Shown here: positions 24,216 to 33,295 of the stretch, one piece after another
Layout: every line of letters begins with the position of its first letter
Numbering within the stretch: the first letter of the stretch is position 1
Assembly (NCBI RefSeq): GCF_032341175.1
Contig: NZ_CP135435.1
Location: 1,302,001 to 1,366,000 of the forward strand
Reading direction: 5' to 3'
DNA from: Bacillus sp. DTU_2020_1000418_1_SI_GHA_SEK_038
GTDB taxonomy: Bacteria; Bacillota; Bacilli; Bacillales; Cytobacillaceae
Length of the DNA stretch: 64,000 nt
Translations under genes and position numbers: made by a program
The notes under the pieces: model-generated
The model's input: only the letters and a program-made list of their open reading frames with translations
Databases searched by the model: none
What the model was told of the DNA's origin: nothing

Positions 24216-25514
24216 TTATAAAAGGCCAAATAGTCTAGGTAGGAACAAAGCAATATCTGGAAAAACAGTAGTTATGAACAATGTTGGAAGCCAAGCGAAA
24301 AGAATCAACCACATTGTTGGTTTCATCATTTCGTTGATTGGTGCATTGCCTATTCTGGATCCAAGGTATAAAAATGGAGCGGTTGGAGGAGTAACACAAC
24401 CTAGTCCAAGATTAACACCCATTATAGCTGCAAAGTGTACTGGATGAATTTCAAGTGCAATTGCTACTGGTAGTAATATCGGTGTTGTAAGAAGGATGGC
24501 ACTTGTATCGTCCATAAGCATTCCTATAATAATCAAGAATAAGTTAAGCATGAAAATTAAAACGAGCCTATTATCTGTTGCTGCCATCATTAAATCAAGA
24601 ATCATATTCGGTACATTTTCCATTATATATAATCTTGAAAGCATCATAACAGATAATAGCATGATCATAATTACACCAGCTGTTGTTCCGGCAGCTACTA
24701 ATGCGGATTTGAATGTTTTCCAGTCAAGCCCCTTATAGAAAAGGATTCCAATGGGAATTGTATATAATACCGAAACTGCGGCAGCTTCTGTCGGAGTAAG
24801 GAAACCGCCGTATATGCCACCTAAAATGATAAAAGGTGCAATTAAAGCAGGAACAGCTTTTCCTGTTCTGTTTACTAAGGTATTAACGAAAACAGGTTTT
24901 TCCATTTTTTCTGGTAATACCAATGTTTTGCAGTCTCTTAGCATCCACCAGTTAGTTAGAATAAGTAATATAATGAGTAAGATTCCAGGACCTATAGTAG
25001 AAAGGAATGTAGCCAATACAGATTGGCCACCAATAAATGCAAATAAAATCATGTTCAGACTCGGTGGGATAAGAAGTCCCAGCAAGGATGCGCTTGAAAT
25101 AAGTGCAGCGGAAACTCCTCGTGGATATCCCGCAGCTTGCATTCTTGGAAGCATAATAGTTCCAATACTTGAAAGGGTAGCGAAACCACTGCCGGAGATG
25201 GAACCAAAGAGGGCACATGATATCACCATTACTGCTCCAAGTCCTCCCTTTATACGCCCTATAAACATAGTGACAAAATTAATTAAACTTTCTCCAATTC
25301 CGCTCTTTTCCATAAGCTGACCTGCAAGTATAAAAAGTGGAATTGCCACTAGAATTAGGGAACTAACCTTACTGAAGCCATATGGTAATAGGAAGGTATA
25401 ATCATATCCTCCAAAAACAACAATTACTAGGATGGAGGCAAAAAATGCATACGGTATTTCAACTCCAAGTAATAGAATGACTATTAAAACAAGAATGGCT
25501 ACTAAAGAAAGCAT
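24216..25514 (-). CDS. dctM: TRAP transporter large permease subunit (DctM)
   Basis: The large membrane subunit of a tripartite ATP-independent periplasmic transporter, which moves organic acids with Na+ or H+. The 432-residue protein has about 12 hydrophobic segments, the FGSISGSGFATLSSIG motif near residues 92-107, and a second half carrying MDDTSAILLTTPILLPV. Length matches DctM. AAGGAGGT precedes the ATG. It is last in the dctP-dctQ-dctM operon. Confidence 0.93.
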   Translation of the reverse strand: MLSLVAILVLIVILLLGVEIPYAFFASILVIVVFGGYDYTFLLPYGFSKVSSLILVAIPLFILAGQLMEKSGIGESLINFVTMFIGRIKGGLGAVMVISCALFGSISGSGFATLSSIGTIMLPRMQAAGYPRGVSAALISSASLLGLLIPPSLNMILFAFIGGQSVLATFLSTIGPGILLIILLILTNWWMLRDCKTLVLPEKMEKPVFVNTLVNRTGKAVPALIAPFIILGGIYGGFLTPTEAAAVSVLYTIPIGILFYKGLDWKTFKSALVAAGTTAGVIMIMLLSVMMLSRLYIMENVPNMILDLMMAATDNRLVLIFMLNLFLIIIGMLMDDTSAILLTTPILLPVAIALEIHPVHFAAIMGVNLGLGCVTPPTAPFLYLGSRIGNAPINEMMKPTMWLILFAWLPTLFITTVFPDIALFLPRLFGLL

Positions 25515-25533
25515 TTAATTATACCTCCTTCCT

Positions 25534-26076
25534 TTAATCATTTTTATCATTGAATTGAATCTTCTTTATCCATTTTAAATAGAATCTTTTTATTCCATCA
25601 TACAAATAAACTATATGGAAAAAGGTGCCTACACCTAAACCGAACAAAAGTGAAGATTGACCAACTATTACCGGAATACGCCAAACTGTAGTTAGCTGTC
25701 CATTATCGAGATTCCATTGGAATAATTGTATGGCCCAAAGAAAAAATACTATACCTAGACAAACACTCAAAGTATCACGTATTAGTGAAATCAAATCTTT
25801 TAAAAAACTCTCTTTCATCATAATAACGATGATATCCGCTTTAATATGGCTTTTTTCATAAGACCCGTAAGCGCTTCCAAACATATAAAGCCAGAAGGCA
25901 CAAATAATTAGTATTTCTTCGTAGCCTAGTAAATTAAAGTCAAGGGCACGAGCTACAACAGCAGCAAAAGTAATTAATGTTACAAGTATATTGCTGACAA
26001 TTAAACCAAACCTTAAAAACTTGACTAAAGCTGACCAAACGAATGATTTTTCTAACCTGTTTTCAAGGGAATGCAT
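25534..26076 (-). CDS. dctQ: TRAP transporter small permease subunit (DctQ)
   Basis: The small four-helix membrane subunit that bridges DctP and DctM. The 180-residue protein has hydrophobic segments at about 15-38, 48-68, 90-112 and 130-152, with the conserved Y..EE-I--FWLYMFG...YGS...H-K-D pattern. The open frame starts at 26109, but AAAGGAG lies 8 nt before ATG 26076, so that start is used. It lies 19 nt before dctM. Confidence 0.9.
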   Translation of the reverse strand: MHSLENRLEKSFVWSALVKFLRFGLIVSNILVTLITFAAVVARALDFNLLGYEEILIICAFWLYMFGSAYGSYEKSHIKADIIVIMMKESFLKDLISLIRDTLSVCLGIVFFLWAIQLFQWNLDNGQLTTVWRIPVIVGQSSLLFGLGVGTFFHIVYLYDGIKRFYLKWIKKIQFNDKND

Positions 26077-26124
26077 TTGCAATTCTCCTTTCTCTAATGT
26101 TGTAAACAAAATAAAAGGAAATAA

Positions 26125-26143
26125 GGGAAGGGTTTCCCTTCCC
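26125..26143 (-). other. Intra-operon hairpin between dctP and dctQ
   Basis: GGGAAGGG pairs with CCCTTCCC over a 3-nt loop, followed on the minus strand by TTATTTCCTTTTATTTTG. It is probably a leaky terminator or 3' stabiliser that makes binding-protein mRNA more abundant than permease mRNA. That role is inferred from other binding-protein operons. Confidence 0.75.
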
Positions 26144-26184
26144 CATGTGTTAAAAACATTTGTTAGTTTGTTAGATTGCTAGTT

Positions 26185-27240
26185 TTATTTAAGTTTTTCA
26201 ACTTCAGCTCTCATACCATCCATTAATTCTTTAGTCAATTGCTCTTCAAGCTTAGGCCAAGTAGTTTCTCTAACAAAATCTGCATAAGTGTCTATTTGTT
26301 CATCAGTGAATTCAATAACTTCAACGCCATAATCATCAGCTAATTTTTTCTTGTAGTTTTCTTCATTTTCTTGTGCTAAAGTAAAGCTTTTTTCACTTTG
26401 TTCGTTGAATGCTGCCACAACAATTTCAGCATCTTCAGGGGAAAGCTTTTCAAGAGTTTTTTCACTCATAACATAGCTTGTTGCTTCTGCATGCAAATAG
26501 TTTACATACATGTAATTGATTACTTCACCAACCCATGCATAGTTGATATTTGGTGTTCCACCTACCCAACCATCAACAACTTTTGTTTGAATAGCTGTAG
26601 GCACCTCTGCGTACGGAACGGTAATCGGAATGAAACCAAGATCTTCCTGTGGTATTCGGAAAGTAACCATGCCAGGACTTCTGGTTTTAACCCCTTTGTT
26701 TACCCCTGGAGTAAACATGTCAGTTGGTTCTGTTACAAAAGCTTGACCAATAAATCCTTCAAGCACAAATCCAAGGAATCTAACATCGTTTTCATCTGTT
26801 AATTTGCCCATTTCTTTAGCAAGATAAGAATCTGGAGCGTAAAGGATTTTTGCTTCATCAAAGCTCTTAGCGTAGTATGGAACATAAGCAGCTCCAAGCC
26901 TTGCGTCTAAAGCATCTGGAATCGTTATTTGTGCAGCATCGATAGTACCTCTTATGATTTCTTCGTAAACGGTTTCATATCCACCTAACTGGCTTGCTGG
27001 GAAGTATTTAATTTCAACTCTTCCCTCAGTTCTTTCCTTAACGATTTCAGCAAGTTCATTGTTTAGACCAGTAGCAATGTGTTCTAGCGGGGCATCAGAT
27101 GCAAGTCTTAAAACGATAGGCTTAGTAGAAACATCACCACTGCCGCCAGTTTGTTTTCCGCCGCCACTACCGCAGGCAGTAAGCGCTATAAGTACCAACG
27201 CTAGTGTAAAAATAACCAGAGTAAATTTCTTGGTTCTCAT
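26185..27240 (-). CDS. dctP: TRAP transporter substrate-binding lipoprotein (DctP)
   Basis: The extracytoplasmic receptor of the TRAP system. Its 351 residues begin with a lipoprotein signal whose lipobox is LTAC (Cys23), followed by a Gly-rich linker. The DctP fold follows, with VKTRSPGMVTFR, which contains the conserved Arg that binds the substrate carboxylate, and PYAEVPTAIQTKVVDGW. Substrate identity cannot be read. Expression is probably controlled through the direct repeats at 27310-27358 by the nearby two-component system. Confidence 0.92.
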   Translation of the reverse strand: MRTKKFTLVIFTLALVLIALTACGSGGGKQTGGSGDVSTKPIVLRLASDAPLEHIATGLNNELAEIVKERTEGRVEIKYFPASQLGGYETVYEEIIRGTIDAAQITIPDALDARLGAAYVPYYAKSFDEAKILYAPDSYLAKEMGKLTDENDVRFLGFVLEGFIGQAFVTEPTDMFTPGVNKGVKTRSPGMVTFRIPQEDLGFIPITVPYAEVPTAIQTKVVDGWVGGTPNINYAWVGEVINYMYVNYLHAEATSYVMSEKTLEKLSPEDAEIVVAAFNEQSEKSFTLAQENEENYKKKLADDYGVEVIEFTDEQIDTYADFVRETTWPKLEEQLTKELMDGMRAEVEKLK

Positions 27241-27284
27241 TGTAATCCCCCTCTACTAATTGAATTTTCCGAATTATTTAAATC

Positions 27285-27358
27285 TAAATACAATAATAAC
27301 GATCTATTGTTAAAAAACCCTTAAAATAATCTTAAAATTTAATAAAATAACCTAAAAA
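27285..27358 (-). promoter_or_regulatory. dctP promoter with helical-phase TAAAA direct repeats
   Basis: On the minus strand a -35 TTAACA (27308-27313) and -10 TATTTA (27285-27290) are spaced 17 bp. Plus-strand TAAAA repeats begin at 27311, 27322, 27333, 27343 and 27353, about one DNA turn apart, just upstream of and overlapping the -35. Such 11-bp direct repeats are typical binding sites for OmpR/PhoB-type regulators. Confidence 0.6.
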
Positions 27359-27446
27359 TTCGAAAAAATCCAAAATGTGTATTACAGGTTTAAATTTTTT
27401 GATACAATGAATAAGATACCTCTGGTATGGGAGGTGACCTAATAAA

Positions 27447-29159
27447 ATGATATATTTTTCACAGAGTTACATATTACTATTTATACTAATTATATTTGTA
27501 TCAACAATCTCTTTACTCTATTTTTATATTTTTTCAAGGAACCATGAAAAGTATATTCATTTCTGGGGCCTGAGCTGGATCATGTATGCCCTTGGACTAA
27601 TAAGTAATATTTTCTTAGTATCCGAGCCATTTCATATTCCCATCATTGGTTTTAAGCAGATGTGCGATTTACTTAACAGCCTTTTTCTTCTTATGGGGAC
27701 ATACTACTTTATTGGGAAAAAATTCCCATCCTATTGGATTCAATTTACCATTGTAAATATTATTTGGATTGCACTTGCTGTTTATTATGAATTATCATTT
27801 GTTACAGTCACTCTATTGTCTTCAGCTTTTTTCAACATTATTGCCATTGTTACAGGAGTTATGTTGTTTAGATTCTGGAAGGTTAATTTTTTAGGAAAGT
27901 TTATTGTTATTTCAATTTTTTTTATTTGGGGAATTCATAAAGGATCATATCCATACCTGTACACCCAATTTTTAAACGAATCTCTTGAATACACAACTGA
28001 GATTATTCTTGCAAATTTATTAAATTTCTGTATTATGCTTATTTACCTTCAAAAAATTCGACAAGAGCTTGTGGATAGAGAAAAATTGTACCGCGTTTTA
28101 GCGGAAAACGCACAAGATATGATATATATTTATAAATTAATGCCATACCCTTATTTTGAGTACGTAAGTCCTTCATGTGAAAAAATAATGGGATATAAGC
28201 CAGAGGAATTTTATCAAAACCCTAATTTGTTTTTCGAAATCATACATCCGGATGATAAAGAGTTTTTGAATGAACTATTTGACCCATTGTCAACTTTTGC
28301 AGAGCCCCTTACCTTAAGATGGGGGCATAAATCAAATAATTACGTATGGACAGAACAAAAAACAACTTTTATTCTTGAAAAAGAAGTAGGACTTACCCGG
28401 ATAGAAGGAATTATACGTGATATCACAGAGAGAAAGAAGATAGAACAAAGCTTGGAGCTTGCTGAAAAATCAAGAAGAACAATGCTTACAAATATTTCCC
28501 ATGAATTGAGAACCCCTATAACATCCATAGTAGGCTACACATCAGCAATTAAGGAAGGGCGTTACAAAGAGGATCAAATTGAAAAATATATTGATTTAAT
28601 ATATAAAAAATCGATTTTCCTGCAAAGGCTTGTGCAGGACTTATTCCAGCTTACCCAGTATGAATCTGGAAAAATATCATTTAACTTTTCTCAAATTTCT
28701 ATAAACGAGTTTGTTATTGATATAATTGAGAAATATCGCTATGATGTATTACAGAACAACAGAAGGTTTGATGTCTCTTTTGATAAGAGGGATGAGTTTT
28801 TGGACGCCACCATTATAGTTGACATTGAAAGAATCGATCAGGTTTGTTCAAATCTAATCTTTAATGCAATAAAATTCTCACCCCAACAGGGACTAATTAA
28901 GGTTGAATTAAGTAGATCAGCGGATAGCCTTATAATATTAATAAAGGATACGGGTCCTGGAATACCAGAGACTGACAAAGAAAAAATATTTAACCGCTTT
29001 TTCAGAAGCAAATTCAATAAGGAAAATTATGAAGGCAGCGGTCTAGGACTTGCCATATCAAAAGAAATAGTTGAATACCACAAGGGTTCAATTTGGGTGG
29101 AGAGTGAGATCAACAAAGGATCCACTTTTTACTTCTCAATTCCAATCTACATATCATAA
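27447..29159 (+). CDS. Membrane sensor histidine kinase with PAS domain
   Basis: A 570-residue sensor. The first ~205 residues contain about seven hydrophobic segments with no large external loop, suggesting an intramembrane sensor. A PAS domain (about 212-325) follows, with a PAC-like end EGIIRDITERKKIE. The HisKA phosphoacceptor is in NISHELRTPITSIVGY. The HATPase has an N box (NLIFNAIKFSP), G1 (DTGPGIP), F box and G2 (GSGLGLAI). GGGAGGTGA lies 9 nt before the ATG. It is divergent from dctP, so it probably controls the TRAP operon. The likely partner regulator is at 29877. Confidence 0.9.
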   Translation: MIYFSQSYILLFILIIFVSTISLLYFYIFSRNHEKYIHFWGLSWIMYALGLISNIFLVSEPFHIPIIGFKQMCDLLNSLFLLMGTYYFIGKKFPSYWIQFTIVNIIWIALAVYYELSFVTVTLLSSAFFNIIAIVTGVMLFRFWKVNFLGKFIVISIFFIWGIHKGSYPYLYTQFLNESLEYTTEIILANLLNFCIMLIYLQKIRQELVDREKLYRVLAENAQDMIYIYKLMPYPYFEYVSPSCEKIMGYKPEEFYQNPNLFFEIIHPDDKEFLNELFDPLSTFAEPLTLRWGHKSNNYVWTEQKTTFILEKEVGLTRIEGIIRDITERKKIEQSLELAEKSRRTMLTNISHELRTPITSIVGYTSAIKEGRYKEDQIEKYIDLIYKKSIFLQRLVQDLFQLTQYESGKISFNFSQISINEFVIDIIEKYRYDVLQNNRRFDVSFDKRDEFLDATIIVDIERIDQVCSNLIFNAIKFSPQQGLIKVELSRSADSLIILIKDTGPGIPETDKEKIFNRFFRSKFNKENYEGSGLGLAISKEIVEYHKGSIWVESEINKGSTFYFSIPIYIS

Positions 29160-29218
29160 ACTTTGACATGATCACAAAACTTGCTCATATTAAGAGATGG
29201 TTTTCCCTTCAATCTTTC

Positions 29219-29446
29219 TTACCATAATAGACTGCTTTCCAAAACGCTGTCTTGTAAATAACGGCTAATTTGTATGGGTTTACGCACTATTTGTTCGATT
29301 TGTGCTAGAACGTGTTGGCCAAAAACAATATGTGCTATAAATGTTTGGTTATGAAATGCCCACGCTCTAGCCATAGAAATTCTCGAAGCTTTAGATGTTG
29401 TTTTATCTATTTGAAAAATAACACAATGACTAAGCGTGATTTGTAC
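29219..29446 (-). pseudogene. Open stretch of 75 codons without start, probable gene remnant
   Basis: The minus-strand frame is open for 75 codons and ends with TAA. Its residues (for example SMARAWAFHNQTFIAH and VRKPIQISRYLQDS) look like real protein rather than random translation. No start codon fits the ribosome-binding site: AAAGGAG and ATG at about 29459-29471 are in another frame, suggesting a frameshift. I do not recognise the family. A transposase or other lost gene is possible. Confidence 0.35.
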
Positions 29447-29523
29447 CTATCATATACTCCTTTAGTACTTTAACGATCACCTGCTAAAGCCCCAATTGTT
29501 AGACACGCAGCTAACAGTAACAT

Positions 29524-29585
29524 ACTCCCCTTAAGATAGACAGGTAAAAAATAAAAAACTGTTTATCTAGGGGAGTTTTTGTACT
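29524..29585. terminator. Strong long hairpin with T tract inside the kinase-regulator gap
   Basis: ACTCCCC-TTA-AGATAGACAG pairs with CTGTTTATCT-A-GGGGAGT over an A/T-rich loop and ends in TTTTTG. It may be a terminator or the paired terminal repeats of a decayed insertion element. Confidence 0.55.
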
Positions 29586-29604
29586 TTTTTATCTTGGTCT
29601 TCAA

Positions 29605-29730
29605 TTAATTCATTCGATAAGCGAGCAGCTGTATAATACTTACATTAAAACATTTACTAATCTCTTCTCCTCCTAATACAACTGGTAAATGCGTCCTACG
29701 CATCCCTGAATTTCCTGATAAAAATGACAT
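29605..29730 (-). pseudogene. Short protein-like remnant (41 codons)
   Basis: A minus-strand frame MSFLSGNSGMRRTH... through EEISKCFNVSIIQLL reads as protein-like but has no good ribosome-binding site and is far too short for a known family. With 29219-29446 it suggests one decayed gene or insertion between the kinase and regulator genes. Confidence 0.25.
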
Positions 29731-29829
29731 TCCTTTTCTGTTGAATATATTCGCTTTGAAAGAAGTAAAATTTTAATATTTTGAGTATTTTTAATAGTTT
29801 GACGAAGTTAATGCAATACTAGTAATATA

Positions 29830-29838
29830 TGTTATAAT
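29830..29838 (+). promoter_or_regulatory. Extended -10 promoter for the response regulator
   Basis: TGTTATAAT matches an extended -10 (TGnTATAAT) 39 nt before the ATG. No good -35 lies at normal spacing. Confidence 0.5.
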
Positions 29839-29876
29839 TATCTTAAATAAATTTAATGACATGTGTGGAGATAAAC

Positions 29877-30590
29877 ATGGCAAGAGAAAAAATCCTTATC
29901 GTTGATGATGAAGTAGAAATTCTGGAACTAATAAAATCATATTTAATAGAAGAACAATTCCAGGTACTTACTGCACAGGATGCTAAACATGCATTAACCA
30001 AGATTAAAACTGAACCACCTGATTTAATTCTCCTAGATATCATGCTACCTGATATTGACGGAATAGAGTTATGTTTGGAAATTAGGAAAGTTACAAATGC
30101 TCCGATTCTCTTTGTTAGCTGTAAATCCCAGGAGATGGACAAGGTTCTTGCCTTATCAGTTGGGGGAGACGATTATATCACTAAGCCGTTTTTACCGTAT
30201 GAACTAGTGGCTAGAATAAAGGCTCATTTGAGAAGAAACCGTCTGGCTCAGCAAACAGATTATACGCCTACAATAATTAAATATCCTGGAATAAGTGTTA
30301 ACCTGGATAGCCATGAGGTATATGTAAATGAAGAATTGGTAACGTTGTCATCAAAGGAATTTGAGATATTAGCCATACTCATTAAAAATCCAAAACGTAT
30401 TTATAGTACGGAACAGTTATTTCAGATGGTGTGGAAGATGGGGGGACTTGATTCGGATTCGAGAACCATCATGGTGTACATTAGCAATTTGAGAAAGAAA
30501 ATTGAAAAAGATCCTTCTAATCCTAAGTATATTGTCAATATTAGGGGAGTTGGTTACAAGTTTAATGCTAGCATGTACAATGAAAAATAA
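29877..30590 (+). CDS. OmpR-family response regulator
   Basis: A 237-residue regulator. The receiver domain (about 1-118) has acidic pair DDE near residue 9, phosphoacceptor Asp in LLDIMLPD near 52, and Lys in ITKPF near 101. A winged-helix DNA-binding domain fills about 135-232, with SKEFEIL and NIRGVGYKF. TGGAG precedes ATG 29877; the frame's earlier ATG at 29856 has none. It probably pairs with the kinase at 27447, from which it is separated by 717 nt of apparently decayed sequence, and it may bind the TAAAA repeats upstream of dctP. Confidence 0.92.
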   Translation: MAREKILIVDDEVEILELIKSYLIEEQFQVLTAQDAKHALTKIKTEPPDLILLDIMLPDIDGIELCLEIRKVTNAPILFVSCKSQEMDKVLALSVGGDDYITKPFLPYELVARIKAHLRRNRLAQQTDYTPTIIKYPGISVNLDSHEVYVNEELVTLSSKEFEILAILIKNPKRIYSTEQLFQMVWKMGGLDSDSRTIMVYISNLRKKIEKDPSNPKYIVNIRGVGYKFNASMYNEK

Positions 30591-30604
30591 TAAAGGCTGA
30601 GGAG

Positions 30605-30829
30605 TTATTTGTTATCCTTTTCTCCCCAGTTTTTTTTGTACGCATAGAAAAGTGTAATACACATGTATACCCATACTATGAGTACAAAACTATAGATAAA
30701 TGGCATTCCAAATATAACCGGTTCGATTCTGTTGATAAAGAAAATCCCTGGAAATTCTATTAAGGCGAACCCTCCCAATAGCAACATGTTTATTCTAAAT
30801 TTAACCTTATTTCTCTTTACACCAAGCAT
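30605..30829 (-). CDS. DUF3311 small membrane protein (symporter companion)
   Basis: A 74-residue protein with two hydrophobic segments (about 13-33 and 40-63) and the DUF3311 signature NR-x2-P-x3-G-x-PF...W. Members usually lie directly upstream of an SSS symporter and are thought to be its partner. Here no symporter follows on the minus strand. AAAGGA precedes the ATG. It may serve the symporter at 22534 after rearrangement; that is inference. Confidence 0.8.
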   Translation of the reverse strand: MLGVKRNKVKFRINMLLLGGFALIEFPGIFFINRIEPVIFGMPFIYSFVLIVWVYMCITLFYAYKKNWGEKDNK

Positions 30830-31469
30830 GGCTATTTTCCTTTCTATATTTTATTAAGGTTAATATAACATAAATCATAAATAAGTAAAACAGAATATTA
30901 AGTCAATTTTGTACGTAGTATAATGTAAAAATATCATCTTTCTATCAAACCCATGTAGAGTGTGTTATGTACTTTTCCTTTCATAACTATTCACTTATAT
31001 TTTGCACTAAACAACAGTCTTTAACGATCATTGGCTCGGAAGCATTGATTTTATTGATGTTACCGGGCATTTTTGTGTCTATTTTAGGGTTCTATACTAT
31101 TTTCTGGGGATATAAACAATTTAGGAAAAATAAGTACTCAAAACTTATGGTATCTTTTATACATTAAATGCTTAGAAACAAGTAAAAAATTGGGGGTGTG
31201 CGCATATGAATTTTATCTATGAAATATTCAGGGATAAAAAGATGTCCTAGTAAAAGAAATATATGTAATATACGTTACCTATAATTGATATGGTTTATCG
31301 GCTGCACTTAAAAGGTAAATTAAAAAGAAGGAAAAGCTCATGTATTGAAAAACGAACATGCGCTTTTAGTCTGACAGTGTTTCAGTATCAACTTTACAAG
31401 CCTAAGTCCTTCATGTATCATTTGAATTGAATCATTTTACTGATTTTTCAGAAAACAGGAGGAAGATAA
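30830..31469. other. 640-nt intergenic stretch before the DUF485-SSS operon
   Basis: It contains a 66-codon hydrophobic frame (30967-31167) without a ribosome-binding site and a 14-codon frame at 31206 preceded by GGGGGTG. A terminator-like stem (AAAAGCTCATGT at 31332 with ACATGCGCTTTT at 31356) is also present. None is convincing as a gene. Confidence 0.4.
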
Positions 31470-31745
31470 ATGGAGGAGCGAATTTTACATTTAATTCGTA
31501 AGAGAAAGCAGTTGATGGGGCCTGCTTTGGCTGTTGCATTGCTGTTTTATTTTTTGCTTCCTTTATCTCTTACTTTTATTCCTAATGTGATGACTCAGCC
31601 TAGCTTTATTTATAATATTTCTTGGGCATGGCTGTATGCATTTTTACAAATTCCGATGACATGGTTTTTCTGTTGGCTTTATCATATAACAGCTAAAAAA
31701 ATTGAACGACAAATGGAAGGCATCGATAAGGAGGAATCGATTTGA
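31470..31745 (+). CDS. DUF485 membrane protein, symporter partner (copy 1)
   Basis: A 91-residue protein with two hydrophobic segments (about 17-40 and 50-72) and charged ends. It matches the DUF485 family, whose members precede ActP-type acetate/organic-acid symporters (B. subtilis ywcB-ywcA, E. coli yjcH-actP). AGGAGGAA precedes the ATG. The stop overlaps the symporter start (TTGA), showing translational coupling. Confidence 0.88.
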   Translation: MEERILHLIRKRKQLMGPALAVALLFYFLLPLSLTFIPNVMTQPSFIYNISWAWLYAFLQIPMTWFFCWLYHITAKKIERQMEGIDKEESI

Positions 31746-33295
31746 ATCCTACTTATTTTTTATTCCTTATTTATATCATTGTTTGTACATTGATTATTAC
31801 ATATTGGGCAGCTAAGCGAAGTAAAACAACTAATCGGTTTTACATTGCTTCAGGGTCGTTAACAGGTTTTCAAAATGGAATGGCTATAGCTGGTGATTTC
31901 ATTAGTGCAGCCTCCTTTCTCGGTATAGTTGGGATGGTTGCAATTCGTGGCTATGATGGTTTTTTATATTCCATTGGCTTTTTAGTATCTTATCTTGTTG
32001 TATTATTTTTAGTTGCTGAACCTATACATCGCCTAGGAAAATACTCCCTTGGAGATGTAATTTGTTCCCGATTTCCAAGTGAGAAGATGAGATTAATTAT
32101 GGCCTTTTGTACATTTATCATTTCCATACTATACATGATTCCTCAACTTGTTGCTTCAGGATTTCTACTTCGATTACTGCTAGATATCGATTATTCTATT
32201 TCAGTCATTGTGATTGGGGGATTAATGACGATCTATGTCGTTGTAGGCGGGATGATAGCGACTTCTTGGGTACAGATTGTGAAAACCGTTCTTCTTATGT
32301 CAGGAACATTTCTTCTCACACTTATCGTTTTTTCTCATTTTAATTGGGATGTTGCGAAGTTAATTGAAGAAGTAAAAACAGGTACGCCTTTAAGAGAGAA
32401 CTTCTTCCTTCCTGGAAATTTATTTGATAATCCATTGGAATTCCTTTCGCTGCAACTTGCTTTAGTGCTTGGGACTGCTGGATTACCTCATATTCTAATA
32501 CGACTATTTACGGTAAGTAATACATTTGAGGTTCGCAGGTCACTAATAAGCGCAACATGGATTATTGGAATTTTTTATTTAATGACACTCGTTTTAGGCC
32601 TTGGGACTGTCGCATTCTTAGGATATGATTCGCTAATGGTACTTGACCCTACTGGAAATTTAGCAGCACCATTACTTGCTAAGGCGGTTGGTGGTGACTT
32701 CTTGTTGGCATTTGTTTCAGCGATTGCTTTTACAACCATCGTTGCAGTGGTTGCAGGACTTGTTATTTCCGCCACAACTGCTTTTTCCCATGATATTTTC
32801 CATCATATCTTGAAAAAAGGGAAATCAACAGAAAAGGAGCAATTGAGGGCAGCACGATGGTCGGCCTTAGGAATCGGATTGATTTCCACCTTATTTGCGT
32901 TACATTTGGAGACCATTAATGTAACATTTCTCGTTTCGATGACTTTTATTGTTGCCGCATCAAGTATTTTCCCGGTTCTTTTATTAACTATTTATTGGAA
33001 GCGCTTTACTCAAGTGGGAGCCATTACGGGTATGTTTACTGGTCTAGTTGCTTCTTTATTATTCGTTGTTTTAGGTCCTTACATTATGAATCCAAATGAT
33101 GGATGGATTAAAGCAGAGGCTGTGTTTTCGCTATATAATCCAGGTATTATAACAATTCCAATGGGCTTTCTAGGTGCATATTTGGGAACCATTCTTTCAA
33201 GCAAGCAATCCGATTCAATAACAGAATTTAACAATTTTTATATTCAATCGCAGACCGGCATTGCCTTAAGGGGAGAAAAGAAATGGAAAGCTTAA
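31742..33295 (+). CDS. ActP-like cation/organic-acid SSS symporter (copy 1)
   Basis: A 517-residue SSS transporter with about 13 hydrophobic segments. It has NGMAIAGDFISAASFLGI near residues 38-56 and AFTTIVAVVAGLVISATTAFSHDIF near 325-350, typical of the acetate permease (ActP) subfamily. A monocarboxylate with Na+ or H+ is the expected substrate. It starts with TTG at 31742, with AAGGAGG 8 nt upstream. It overlaps DUF485 at its 5' end and lytS at its 3' end, so the four genes 31470-35801 form one operon. Confidence 0.9.
   Translation: MNPTYFLFLIYIIVCTLIITYWAAKRSKTTNRFYIASGSLTGFQNGMAIAGDFISAASFLGIVGMVAIRGYDGFLYSIGFLVSYLVVLFLVAEPIHRLGKYSLGDVICSRFPSEKMRLIMAFCTFIISILYMIPQLVASGFLLRLLLDIDYSISVIVIGGLMTIYVVVGGMIATSWVQIVKTVLLMSGTFLLTLIVFSHFNWDVAKLIEEVKTGTPLRENFFLPGNLFDNPLEFLSLQLALVLGTAGLPHILIRLFTVSNTFEVRRSLISATWIIGIFYLMTLVLGLGTVAFLGYDSLMVLDPTGNLAAPLLAKAVGGDFLLAFVSAIAFTTIVAVVAGLVISATTAFSHDIFHHILKKGKSTEKEQLRAARWSALGIGLISTLFALHLETINVTFLVSMTFIVAASSIFPVLLLTIYWKRFTQVGAITGMFTGLVASLLFVVLGPYIMNPNDGWIKAEAVFSLYNPGIITIPMGFLGAYLGTILSSKQSDSITEFNNFYIQSQTGIALRGEKKWKA

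Noticed and set aside
24751..25320. 189-codon plus-strand frame inside dctM
   Set aside because: It is the antisense shadow of a permease gene with intact family motifs.
30967..31167. 66-codon plus-strand frame with a membrane-like segment
   Set aside because: There is no ribosome-binding site, weak composition and no known family. It is noted only as part of the intergenic stretch.
31206..31250. 14-codon frame after GGGGGTG
   Set aside because: Too short to support without conservation, and the transcriptional context is unclear.
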